In this document: piece by piece, positions 46,488-57,312 of the stretch | Numbering within the stretch: position 1 is the first letter of the stretch | How the letters are laid out: each line of letters opens with the position of its first letter | Assembly (NCBI GenBank): GCA_019916065.1 | Contig: CM034240.1 | Coordinates: 38,367,389-38,431,388 of the forward strand | Reading direction: 5' to 3' | From: Vitellaria paradoxa | Taxonomy: Eukaryota > Streptophyta > Magnoliopsida > Ericales > Sapotaceae | Length of the DNA: 64,000 nt | Notes under the pieces: model-generated | Told to the model about the DNA's origin: nothing | What the model saw: the letters and a program-made list of their open reading frames with translations, nothing else | Database searches by the model: none | Made by a program: the position numbers and the translations under genes

Positions 46488-46839
46488 AAGTTTCCCAGTT
46501 AAGCTCCCAATATTCCAAGTACCTAATCTCAGCTTTCTATTTTAGACTAGCTTCCTTGCCCCCCCACTCGTCCAGGAAAGTGCGAGGACCCTTGCCTATT
46601 TAACACCGCACCCGGGCGCCGATGCAGCGGTCCTTATTTATTTAACACTGTACTCGGACCATACAGCGCGTCGCTAAGTAGGGAACGCCCCCACGAAATC
46701 TCATTAGGTGTCAGAAAATGCATAAAAAAATTCGATAAAGTTTTACGCTGGCTGTCGACTACCTAACATAACCCTCCTCCTTTATCCGGGCTTGGGACCG
46801 GCCATGAAAAACATAGGCGGAGTTGCCAAAAAGTTTAAC

Positions 46840-49443
46840 AACTTTCAAAAAAATTCTAACATAACTCCGTTAGAACGAATCCAAAAAATCGTTCCAATAG
46901 TTTCTCTCTCCAAATGTTGCACTATTTATCTTAAAAAAACGTGTTTTGGGTTAGAAACACTAAATGTCAAAAGTTACCCCAAATCACATATTTTCTTGTT
47001 TTTTCTTGTTTTTTTACCACTCTAAACGCTATCTTTAAACGCTATCTTTATGTTACTCATGTCTTTAATTAAAATTTAACAATTTATAATATAAATGAAA
47101 TTAAAAATTTTAAATAAAAACTTTTAAATATATTTTTTTCTTGTGAATCATTCGATTTTGATCGAGTAGCTCACAAAATCGATATTATATGACTAATTAA
47201 TATCAAAAGTGATGCTCTTTACAATGACAAATTTCAACAATATTCTAGTATTATTACGACAAGAGTAAATTACTCCTAGACCCCTTGAACATTTGAGTAA
47301 TTATATATGGACACTCAAAGCATTTGAAAATTACACACCTCCTTTATTTTGAAATGTTGGTAACACATAAATTTCCTTAGTTAATTTTGACTTTAACTTC
47401 GTTAGAATTTTTGTTAAAAAAATGATAACATTAGCCAAAATTTTTTTCCAAAATACCAAGTTTACCATTCCTAACATTTAATTTTTCTCCAGCTGTCTTT
47501 ATGGCTTCATCGTCGCCTCCATGGTCCCGTTGAATACCAGACCCACCGCCTGTGCCGCTCATCGACCCAGTGGAGTTGGGTGGGTGGAAAGCTTGCAGGG
47601 TTTGCTAGATATGCGCATGAGAGAAAGAGAGAACTGCTGAGCAAGTGCCAGTCTAAGCAAAGCAAGACTCATGTTTTGACACGAAAATAATGGTCCAATT
47701 AGCATAATCCAAAATCCCAATAGAGTAATGATATGAAAGGTATCGATCAAACCTTAAAACTTAAACAAATATATAAACATATAGAGAAATTGCACAACTA
47801 AGTATACAGATATGTGGAATAGCTGTATAATTTCTATTAAGGCTCTGTTTAGAGTAACCAAAAAAAAAAAAAAAAATTCTAAAAAACGATGAAAAAAACT
47901 GAAAATCTCTAAAAGTTATTCAATTTTTATTTCATTACACGAATTTTAAACTCACAATTTGCTTCACATTATTTTATTTTATTCCACTTTTTGTCACTAT
48001 AAACGGACCCTAAGTTGTAGAGGAGGAATAAATATACATCTTTATACATATTATACATATATATCTTTAAATGTAATAAGGGGGAGTTATTAGCTAGGTT
48101 TTATTAGTAAGTTTTATTACTGTAATAATGTGGGAGTTTTTAGTTTAGACAATAAAAGGAAATAACCTTTAAGGATTCTCAGAGTTTACAGAAGTGGGGG
48201 CTAAGCGAACAATCTCTCCGTCTTCAAGAGAGTTCTCTCTCTCAATTTTCTTTTCAAGTAGGTAGTAGTTTTATTTTTTATTTTTTGTAAGAATTTCATT
48301 TCAATTTTTAGCTTTGTTTTCTTTTGATTATAGTGAGTTTTAATCTTAACATGCTTAGTTAATTTTTTTTTTTATCCTTATTCTGATTCATGAAATATTA
48401 TAGTTAAATTTTGATTTTTAATTTTTCCAATCATGTGCTTGAGTTCAATATTTTTACATAAAAATCAAATGAAAATTTTCCTCTTCAATTTCTTTTATTT
48501 TATTTTTGGAATTATAAGTTCATAGTTATGATCCTGCTTTTTTATGTTCAATTTTTAAATCTCACATACGAAATGCTCAATCCGATGGCATAACTTATCG
48601 AATTGAACATTGAATAAATAAAAAAAAGAGGAGAAATTTTCTATCTTTCATATTTCAACTGAAAAATCTTCCAACCAATTTGCACTGAGCTTTTTATTGG
48701 TTGAGTTATATAATTGAGAAAGTTAGAGTTATACTAAATTATAACATGAATTGAACCTGAATAAGGAGTGTTTTTTAGATGTTAGTTTTAATAAGAAAAC
48801 CTTTTATAAAAAAATCAATAAAAAACTATTTTCTTTTCTTTTGATATTCTTTGTGGAGTAAAATTTCATTTTTCAAAGTGATTTTTCAAACGAATAACCA
48901 AACTTTATGCTCCTTGTGAGACAACTCGAACTTAACCGGATTAACTTGTTACAGTTGATCCTTGCACTTGGGGTAAGCAAGTGTTTATACAAAAAATTAT
49001 TTCTATCAAAAGCTCTATAATATGCCCCATCTGTATTTTTGCACATTAAACTTGGGTTTGTATATATATAGATAGACAAAATCCTATTTAAATTAGGATT
49101 CATATACATAATCAGCTTTCTTAAACAGAAACAGAATTTTTGACAGATTGATCTCTTAAGCTCCTAGCGATGCGCTTGCAAAGATGCATTGCCTGCGGCC
49201 TAGCCTGCAAGGTTTGCTAGAATTAAATCTTAGCTTTAAAATAACTAGCTTGCTCCTTCATGCTCCCTATGGGCTTGGGGCGAAACCTTAAGCTCTTTGT
49301 GAGCTCCCTACAGCCTTTATACGATTTATGTGGATCAGCATGGACTTATCCCAATCTATGCAGAATTTGTCTTGATTGCTACTTGGACTTGGATTGCAAT
49401 TTATCTTTTTTGACAATGTGCAGATCTTTTGAATATTTGAATT
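46840..49443. other. Intergenic DNA, no gene recognised
   Basis: 46840-47040 is the right half of the LINE target. 47266-47485 is a partial copy of the TAATTACA MITE family (AATTACACACCTCC, TTTTGAAATGTTGGTAAC). A small PIF-like MITE lies at 47841-48010. The remainder to 49443 is anonymous; frames of 60-111 codons near 49100-49630 have no motif. Confidence 0.4.
47841..48010. mobile_element. PIF/Harbinger-like MITE (170 bp)
   Basis: TAA lies on both sides (47838-47840 and 48011-48013). The ends GGCTCTGTTTAGAGTAAC and GTCACTATAAACGGACCC are inverted repeats with a few mismatches. The interior is AT-rich and non-coding. Confidence 0.6.
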
Positions 49444-49448
49444 ATTCT

Positions 49449-51943
49449 TGTCAAGCCCTAGATCTCATGACCCGTGGGATGAGTGAATTATGCCATACAC
49501 AACATGCATTAATATATACACATTCTCTGATCGGAGCCATAACCACCTTGGAGCAAACACTTGCAGTCCAAAATGATAATCTAGTAGTAAAATAATAAAT
49601 AAGTTTTGGTCTAACCAGGCCACAATACTCCAATTACAGTCCTAGCGTAATAATAGTAAAACATCTTGGCCTTTTGGCATTACAACCCAATCAAATACAT
49701 TTAAATAAAATATTAATACAGTCCCAATTAATTTAAAATAAAAGACATTAATTTAAAAACTCTAAAGCTACTTGAACATAGTGACCCCACCTAGTTGTTA
49801 GGATCCGCTCCTATAACACAAGTTGTAGGGACGTGAGTACTAATCTACTTGTACTAACAATACATAATAAAAATATATATAATATGCAGTAATAACTGAA
49901 TAGTTTAGTATCATGCTAATTTAATGTCAAATAAGAATAATCATATGTCAAATATATAATTAAACCAATAAGCCACATCAAATATCAACAATTATCGTAT
50001 TCCTTGTATTTATTTATCACTTACCATTCATCGCATCATATCATGGGATGGATACCAATAACGTCATTTTTATGGCTAACACCCAACGAAAATGATTAAG
50101 CAAACACGTTGTCATTCGTGCCAACACCCTTGGCCGTGATTAGCCAAATAAAGTTATATTGTAGGCTACTAATCCACTGGTATGAATACCAATCCTTGCA
50201 TAAGTTTAATGTTTTTCAACTCAAGGATAATCTCTGTATCCTTCTTATTTTTTCAGTATTTACCAAACCCACAGTCACAACATCACTCACATTTCTTTTA
50301 TATCTGTTATTATTATTTCAGCATGACAACTCATTAAAATCAACTATTATCCTCATATTATAATTTCAATAAACATTTTCCCCTTAATAAAATAAGTCAC
50401 TCAAATGTTTTGATTTAAATATTCTAATTCACATGTTTTTCATATATTTAATTATTCATTCTCACAAGACGACACCATGAAATATTAGAATGCGTTAGTT
50501 GTGTACAAAGTATCTACATGTTAATTTAACGTTTTGTTGAAATAAATTTTAAAAAGGTATTATAAAATGAGAGAAATATATAAGTCAAAGAAAAAATATA
50601 CAAACAATACATAATTAAGATTAAAATAATAATTTATAAGTGTTAAATTGTAATTTTTCACAATTCTAAGGGAAAAGTGTCATTTCACAAACTTTTGGGG
50701 TCACTTTGTAATCATCCAATACTTTTAGGGCTAATATGAAATTTTCTAAAAACTTGTGGGGCCATTTCATAATTACTTAAAATTGGGGCTGAATAGTGAT
50801 TTTTATTTTATTTTATTTTCTTAAAATAAAATTTCATGACTCAGTCTTGCTACCAAGTGTTTGCCAATCATTTTAATATTTATATATATTATATAATATA
50901 TATGTTTCAAACACTGGGGGGTACTGGCTTTTTTTTTTGGTCATTGTCATCCAATGAGACAAAGCTTAAATAAGTACATATATATATATATATATATATA
51001 TTTATGCATACAACGTCCAATTCAAGTTAACAAATAAAGTACATTATTTTTTTTTGGTCAACTGAGGCCATTAAATGCCTACTATTGGTCAAATCAATCA
51101 AGTAGTCATATATATACACACATTGCATAATATATAGCCCTTTAAAATTTTTATAGTCTGGTAGAAGTCATGATAGTTAAGTTTCCAATATAGCCTATAT
51201 TTATTCATATTTTAGACAAATAAACATATGAAAATTATTACAATATTTTCACATATCATATATGTAATTAAAAGGCATTAAATCCCTACCTCAAAATTTC
51301 AAACAAATGTTTACGAGTTGCCCACAACCTTCGTGTATACTCAAGCTATTAGCCTTAACATCAAAATAATTTTTTCAATATTCTTAATATATTTTTAACT
51401 ACAAAACCTTAAAATACTTTGAGATTTGGTAGAAGTTTGGTACACTTATCTTATACTAGGTTGCTATTCGACACTCTTAACTTAATCATGTCTTCGGCCG
51501 AATAACTCTCAGAATTTCTCCTTGCTCTCTCTTCCCACTTCTCTCTTTTGGTTCCTCTTTTCTCCAACAGATCAACGTTACATATATACATCTACATGTA
51601 TACCAGATGATGCTTTGTGGCCAAGCAACTCATGGTTTGCCAAGAGCTACATCTGTAGCTACCTTTCTACTCTTGCACGATTTGACCACTCAAGCATGCA
51701 TATTTCACACATTTGAAAATTCTACGTAGCCTGTACTATTTTGCATACATTATATATATGTATGTATATATGTATATATGTATATATGTATGTATATGTA
51801 TATATGTAAATTTACATATATATATATATATATATATATATGTGTAAATTTACATATATATAAGCGCATGTAGATTAACATGTTGCAGGTTATCCCTTTT
51901 TTAGGATTTTTTTTTTTAATTTTGAAAAAGCTGATTTGTTACA
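49449..51943 (-). repeat. 3' LTR of the chromovirus (LTR-3, 2495 bp)
   Basis: On the minus strand it starts TGTAACAAATC immediately after the polypurine tract and ends ...GGGCTTGACA at 49449. Its first part is also present at 54430-54773. It contains a CA(C/A)-rich microsatellite expansion of TATATG (about 51750-51860), a tandem segment with ACTTTTGGGG-like words (50650-50800), the CCAGTGG...CCTAC hairpin anchor shared with LTR-1 and LTR-2 (near 50165-50190), and the AGTAC/GTACT hairpin at 49836-49855. Confidence 0.75.
49836..49855 (-). promoter_or_regulatory. Conserved LTR hairpin (LTR-3 copy)
   Basis: AGTAC and GTACT pair around a 10-nt loop. In LTR-1 and LTR-2 the same site reads AGCAC/GTGCT, so both arms differ by a matching pair of substitutions. 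The CACGTG box of the other two copies is lost here. Confidence 0.5.
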
Positions 51944-51956
51944 TTCTCATCTCCTT
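51944..51956 (-). promoter_or_regulatory. Polypurine tract
   Basis: On the minus strand AAGGAGATGAGAA abuts the first base of the 3' LTR (TGTAACA). This is the expected position and composition of the plus-strand primer of an LTR retrotransposon. Confidence 0.75.
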
Positions 51957-51959
51957 ATA

Positions 51960-53640
51960 ATATTTCGTTCTTGAAATTTGAGGCAAGGAATACAAATACA
52001 ACTTTAAGAAAACAAATGCGGATACTGTCTTTGCATTTCATCTTCATGCTCCCAAGTAGATTCTTCAATACCATGATACTGTCACAATACTTTGATGAAC
52101 GGAATTGTCTTCCCATGAAGTATTTGTTCTCGAGAACCCATTATTTGAACCGGTCTTACATCATATGTCACATTTGAGTCCATCTCCAACTCAATCCAAT
52201 CTAACACGTTTGTAGGGTCCGGAACATACTTTCAAAGCATGGAGATGTGAAACACTTCATGAGTTCCTGATAATTGCGGTGGCAACATCAAGTGATAAGT
52301 AGCATCTCCAACTCTAGCTAAAATGTTAAAAGGACCAATATGCCTAGGCGATAAGTTTTATTGTCGACCAAATCGAAACGGTCCCTTCTGTGGTGAGACT
52401 TTCAAAAACACATGGTCTGTCACTTGAAACTCCAAAAGTTTACGTCTCTGATCTGCATAACTCTTCTGGAGACTGTGCGTCGTCTCCAATATCTACCTGA
52501 TGATTCTGATCTTGTCATTAGTCTCCTGAACTAACTTTGGTCCATTAATATTGCCTCTTCAACCTGTGCCTAATAGATAGGTGACCTATATGGCCTACCA
52601 TACAATGTCTCCGAAGGTGCCATTTCAATGTTAGCTTGATAACTGTTATTGTAAACAAATTCTACTAGTGGTAAGTGATTCTCCTAACTGCCTCTAAAAT
52701 CCAACACACAAGTGTTGGGATATTATTTCCTAATGTGGGCTTATATGTTTAATTAACAATTGTTATTTGGGCTATCTGATTAAGTAGGCCCAATTTAAGT
52801 GATCAAGTTGTTGGGCTTTAGAAGCATCTATTGGATATGGGTTTTGCAATGCGTAGTTACCTGATACTAGACTAATTAAGGTTAATGAGGCTCTAATTAA
52901 AACCTAGCATACAAAGAACATTAAGGGTTATAGTCCCCAAGGCTAATCATTCACGCTTGTAAATCTTTTTATTCTTATCCGTGAGAGAAAACCCATTTGA
53001 GTATCATGATTAGTTTGTGGAAGACTTTAAACCCCATTGATTCATGACCATAGATTTAGGTATGCTTGCTCCTATATAGAATTCTTGATAATTTGACATG
53101 AAATCCTTTAGCATGTATGATAGATTGATCTTAGGATTTTATTAATCTGTTTGAAATTAAGATCTTACAACAAGTTCTAAGCATATCCTCCAGAATTTGA
53201 ATTGTGTGTTCAGCTCCCCATCAAACTGGGGATGATAAGCAGTATTAAAGAACAACTTTGTTCTCATAGCCAACTGAAAACTTTGCTAAAACTTGGAGAC
53301 AAAACGGGGGTACTGGTCTGAAACAACGGATACTGGAGTCCCGTGAAGTCTTACAATTTCCTTAACATACAATCTTGCTAAGACATCCATGAAATTAGTC
53401 AATCGAATTAGTAAGAAATGGGCTAAGTTTGTTAGACGATCCACAACCACTCAAATAGCCCCACAACCCCATCTTATATTTGGTAAACCTGATACAAAAT
53501 TCATGATTATATTTTCCACTTCCATTCAGGTATCCGTAATAGCTATAACAATTCTGCCAACGTCTGATGTTTTGTCTTAACTTTCTGACAAGTTAGGCAC
53601 CTACTGATAAATTTTGCCATATTATTCTTCATTTCTGCCC
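51960..53640 (-). pseudogene. Ty3/gypsy integrase and C-terminal chromodomain-like tail (degraded)
   Basis: Read on the minus strand through frameshifts and stops. The zinc-finger end CLTCQKVK lies near 53595. The core has VDRLT followed by NLAHFL, then VVSDQYPRF, then AYHPQFDGE, which keep the D, D and E of the catalytic triad. Next come LYGRPYRSPI (52600) and KSYADQRRKLLEF with VFLKVSPQKG (52380-52470). SPRHIGPFNIL and THEVFHISML (52230-52340) follow, then YVPDP and RPVQI before a decayed chromodomain-like region near 51970-52130. The integrase is split by a 457-bp solo LTR at 52713-53169; flanking codons join exactly once it is left out. Confidence 0.82.
52713..53169. mobile_element. Solo LTR (457 bp) nested in the chromovirus integrase
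   Basis: It begins TGTTGGGATATTATTTCC and ends GATCTTACA, with the perfect 5-bp duplication ACAAG at 52708-52712 and 53170-53174. The TGTTGGGA start and short length suggest a Ty1/copia LTR. Orientation cannot be fixed without an internal region. Leaving out the insertion and one ACAAG restores the integrase reading frame at this point. Confidence 0.85.
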
Positions 53641-54428
53641 AGTAGAACTGACATTTCAAATTGTGATACATCTTTGCACATCTCGGATGTACTGCCAATC
53701 AAGAATGATGAAACTCTCACTCTGCACAGATAACGATATCAAAATTCTTCCTTGATATTATGTTTTCATCATCTATAATCCATCCTGGCATATCCACCAA
53801 ACCCCTTACTTTCACCTAAACTTTTCCGCCTCTTCATTATTCTTGTATGCTTCAATTACTCTACTGATCAATGTTGGCTGAGCAATTGAAGTATACAATA
53901 CAGTATGTTCTCTATCTTTAGTCTCAACATCAAACTCACTTAATATCCCCATCATTTCCCATTCTGGAGTGCAACGGGTCCTCCTACTAAGTCCTCCGTA
54001 TACTCCATCTATCTCATTTGCCTCAGGTTCAGATCTTTCTATGTAAATATGTACTTCAAACTCTTGTTATCAGAGAACATCTCAAACTTCTTGCCATACA
54101 GATAATACCTCCAACTTTTTACCCAAAAATCATCACTGCCAACTCCAAGTCATAAACTGAGTAGTTTGCTCATTAATCTTTAGTTGTCTTGACCCATAAG
54201 CTACTACCCTACCATTTTGCATTAAGACCCATCCTAATCCCTCCCTAGAAGCATCGTAATATATCGAATAGACCGTACCCTTCTCTGGAATGATCAGTAT
54301 CAGTGTAGTGGTCAATCTCTTCTTAATTTCTTGAGAAGACTTTTCACAAGCATCATCTCATACAAATTTAACTCCCTTCCTGGCTAACCTAGTCAAAGGA
54401 GTGACCAACCTGGAGAAGTCAAGTACAA
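53641..54428 (-). pseudogene. Ty3/gypsy reverse transcriptase end and RNase H (degraded)
   Basis: On the minus strand, from 54425: RFVLDFSRLVTPLTRLARKG (end of RT). Then comes a stretch with an in-frame stop after KFV, then KRLTTTLILIIPEKGTVYSI and YYDASREGLGWVLMQNGRVV with YGSRQLK (RNase H, uninterrupted at 54315-54133). Next is a decayed part with SLKYIFT-like and NLRQ-like words near 54030-54060. The catalytic Asp of the YYDAS motif is present. The segment is fused abruptly to LTR sequence at about 54428. Confidence 0.82.
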
Positions 54429-54429
54429 A

Positions 54430-54773
54430 TCTCCCTTTTTCTCTTTTTCTTTTATCTCAGCCCCTTTTTTTCTCCAACAGATCAACATTACACATATACA
54501 TCTACATATATACTAGATGATGCTTTGTGGCCAAGCAACTCATTGGTCTACCAGAAGCTACATCTACAGCTACATCCTTATTTCTGCACGATTTGACCAC
54601 TTAAACACGCATATTTCATACATTTGGAAATTCTACACAACTTGCACTGTTCTGTATGCATTATATATATATCGAATTACGTATAGAGGCACATGTAGAT
54701 TAACAAGTTGCAGCTTTCATTTTTTTAGGATTATATATATTTTTTTGAATTTCGAAAAAGCTGGGTTGTTACA
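54430..54773 (-). repeat. 5' LTR remnant of the chromovirus
   Basis: It is about 345 bp and a direct-repeat copy of the first part of the 3' LTR (51515-51943). Shared words include CTCCAACAGATCAAC, GATGATGCTTTGTGGCCAAG, GCACGATTTGACCACT and GCATGTAGATTAACA-type sequence. The minus-strand start is TGTAACAACCCAGC. The copies differ at many positions, so insertion is old. Confidence 0.82.
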
Positions 54774-56374
54774 ATTATTTTTCTTTTCAAATTAAGAAAC
54801 ATATATGTCTATAATATTTAATTTCAAGATTTGTTTGGATTTTCCATAATTAAACTTTACAGCTTTGTTTGGTTAGACCAAAGTCAACTTAAAAAAAGTT
54901 GCTTTTAGCTTTTTTGCTTGAAAAAACTGAATGTGTCTAGGTAGTTTTTAGCTTTTAGTTTGTAGAATTGCCAAAACTACCCTTGTATTTATTATTTGCA
55001 TTCATTATTAAGTGGTTGTTTTTTAATTTTAGGCACCACCAAAACCAAAAAGTTACAAACTAAAATCACAATTGCCAAACACAAAAGGTAGCTTTTTGAC
55101 CGAGAAGATAGAAGCAGCTTTTTGCTTCTTGAAGGCAAACAAAGTCTAAATCCACACACTTTTAAATGATATCAACCAAATAGATCTAATGTCTTATATA
55201 TATAGTATATGTTGCTCTATAATTAAAGCAATATGGAATGACACGCATGAATGTGGTGATATCAGGCTGAATCCCACTCATGGACTCCACAATTCACCTA
55301 CCTAAAGAGAAATCTATCCTTTTGTTGGAAACATGGATTTGGTACTCTCAAGTGAAGTCTTACTTATTGGCTCTATAATCCACCCACTTTAAAGGCAATA
55401 GGTTCTCATGTTGGGCCAGTCTATGCACTTTTGATTAGGTTTTTGGCTTAAATACTATTCTATAATGAGTCGACCTAGTTAGTTAGATATTATTGGCTTT
55501 GGACTAATCTCGCATGATTTTAAAAGGTCGCATACCAAGTGGATTCACTACCTTATCCATATGGCACATAAGATTCTGTTTGACAACGTATATGGATGTT
55601 GTGCTGTTAAGTTTAATCCTGCTCATAGATTCCATACTCTTACCCAATCTCGATTGTAACAACCTATATCAGCACAATACAATATGTCTACTTTGGACTT
55701 GATTTGGTGCAATGTGACTACTTCCTGGGGCAGCACCTATCCTGTTACTACTTTCGCCTATGTATGCTTAATCACGGAGTCCAATAAAATCCATTGTTTG
55801 CAAGGTATTAAAACACATTGTGCGATAAAGATGTTGAATTATACATTTATGTACTTTACTCAATTCTACCCAGACGATGTAGGATAGAAGTACTTCATTG
55901 ATGCCTTGATAGTAGCCTACCCAGTTTTTTTTCAATTCGTCTGCATCACCTCTAATCCATCACATCTCCTATTTTTTGGGCACACACTCCTTTATTGCTT
56001 CACATTTCCAAGTGGGCATTGTTTATGTACCATTTAAAATGGTTCATATACCCATAGTACGATATTGCTTGTCATGCTTCAAATCTAGATATTCGAGATA
56101 CATGATGTAAGAATTAAATAAGGTCATAAAACCACAAACAACCTAATCCATGTGTAAATAAATAAATAGGGTCCCATAAAACCATAAATAGAAAAGTGTA
56201 AATAATTGTGTTTTAAATGATGCAACATATATGAATTAAGTGCATCTATGTGTGCACCTATCTAAAAATTGTATGTTAGTTATTTCGGTTCAAACTTTTC
56301 ATCTACATTTTTTATAATTCAGTTCGATCAAACCCAAGTTTACATACTTATCGCCTCTGTTCTCCATCATTTAA
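54774..56374. other. Intergenic DNA, no gene recognised
   Basis: A MITE lies at 54858-55150. From 55150 to 56374 the base composition is more balanced, but no protein family or bounded repeat could be identified. The frames at 55514-55887 have no motif. Confidence 0.4.
54858..55150. mobile_element. MITE with TTTGTTTGG-type ends
   Basis: The left end CAGCTTTGTTTGGTTAGAC answers the right end GGCAAACAAAGTCTAAA. Inside, AAAAAGTTGCTTTTAGC at left and AAGCAGCTTTTTGCTTC at right are also mutually inverted. The target duplication is unclear, so the superfamily is unassigned (hAT possible). Confidence 0.5.
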
Positions 56375-57312
56375 ATCATGTGGCGGGGCTAGGTAACTGA
56401 GGCGGTTGCCTAAGACCCCACAAAAAGATAAGACTCAATTTTTAAAATTTTATTAATAATAAAAATATTAAAATTTTAATTAATCAAAATAAATTTTACT
56501 AATGCATTAATTACTATTTTTTAATTTTATTTAAAATTTTATCTCACAACTACAAAGAAAAGACTTTTGAACTTTCTATCATAATATCTTATTAAATGTA
56601 TTATAGATACCAAACCAGAACTTAGAGAAGACTTTTGAAGTTTCGACAACTTTATTTATACCTTCATAATTATATTATTAAATGCATGTCTATCTAATTG
56701 ACACCAAACAAGAATTCGAGAATACTTTTCAACCTCTTATAACTTTATTTATACATTCATAATTTATTTTCTATTGACTTGAAAAGACAATATCTTTATT
56801 CATTCAATCACACTACAAGTCATTCAAATCGAAGCTCCATTCAGTTAGAATCATTCTACATATAATTGAAATTCAATCATTCATCAAATCAAGTAGTAGT
56901 CATCAAATCAAATAGTTATCTACGTTTGTGATATAATGTTTGTCGACTCATTCTATATATCATTCTTATCATTCTATAACTTTCTTTTTTGTTTTTATTT
57001 TATTTTTAGTTTATCTAGATGTTTTTATTTTTGTTGGTTACTTGATTTTAGTATTTTATTTTTTTATTTAAAACTAAATTTGTATTGTTAGATACTGTGA
57101 TTATCTATTTTTTAACTTTATAGTAAATAATATGTCAAATAGAAAATACAAAGGTAGTTTTGAAATTTTGAAAAAAAAAAAAAAGGAGAGAAGAGTTGAA
57201 AAATTAATTCAATCTCAACATGGTGTGCAGCTCAAAAAGATAGAACAATAAGATAAGGAATTACATGAGTTAAGCCTTCCCAAACATTTCGCTTAAGGCC
57301 CTCAAATTTTAA
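56375..57312 (+). mobile_element. Deletion derivative of a hAT element (zinc-finger MYM/TTF type)
   Basis: A left part with GAGGCGGTTGCCTAAGACCC (about 56399) and a right part with CGCTTAAGGCCCTCAAATTT (about 57289) enclose about 0.9 kb. Near the right end sits the start of a hAT transposase (57132-57251). Right after its stop comes terminal-type sequence, so the transposase body has been deleted. The exact outer limits are estimates, since no 8-bp duplication was found. Confidence 0.5.
57132..57251 (+). pseudogene. N-terminal fragment of a hAT transposase (39 codons)
   Basis: The frame encodes MSNRKYKGSFEILKKKKK and then ERRVEKLIQSQHGVQLKKIE. This is the basic start of plant hAT transposases of the zinc-finger MYM/TTF group, which usually read as a K-rich helix followed by KLIESQ/KLIQSQ and then a TTF zinc finger. 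Here the frame ends at TAA before the zinc finger and nothing of the dimerisation domain remains. The family match is from memory of the motif, not from a search. Confidence 0.6.

Larger units (their letters stand above)
43648..46826 (-). mobile_element. Nearly full-length RTE-clade LINE (3.18 kb)
   Basis: A perfect 13-bp duplication, CAAAAAGTTTAAC, lies at 43635-43647 and 46827-46839. On the minus strand the element has a GC-richer leader of about 280 bp and one ancestral ORF (46541-43681) with an APE-type endonuclease followed by a reverse transcriptase. It ends ACCTAGTGGGAAATGC followed by a (TTTGG)n tail of about 20 bp. Short-repeat tails and absence of RNase H fit the plant RTE clade. 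Only three lesions break the ORF: TAA near 45138, TAG near 44758 and a one-base loss at 44130-44133. This makes it one of the youngest insertions in the window. Confidence 0.93.
49449..54773 (-). mobile_element. Internally deleted Ty3/gypsy chromovirus
   Basis: On the minus strand the order is: 5' LTR remnant (54773 to about 54430), reverse transcriptase end and RNase H, integrase, chromodomain-like tail, polypurine tract, full 3' LTR (51943-49449). The flanks ATTCT (49444-49448) and ATTAT (54774-54778) may be the duplication with one change. Gag, protease, most of RT, the primer-binding site and most of the 5' LTR are gone, in what looks like a single deletion ending near 54428. The domain order (integrase last, with a C-terminal chromodomain-like tail) points to a chromovirus, probably Tekay-like given its long LTRs. 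Many stops make it non-functional. Confidence 0.85.

Noticed and set aside
49260..49633. Frame of 111 codons on plus and 60 on minus
   Set aside because: No family features. The frame runs across the left boundary of LTR-3, so it cannot be one conserved gene.
50100..50200. Hairpin array in LTR-3 equivalent to those of LTR-1 and LTR-2
   Set aside because: TTGGC/GCCAA and GTTG/CAAC stems with 8-10-nt loops are present, but they are short and the tandem unit is poorly preserved, so I keep only the shared anchor and the AGTAC/GTACT hairpin.
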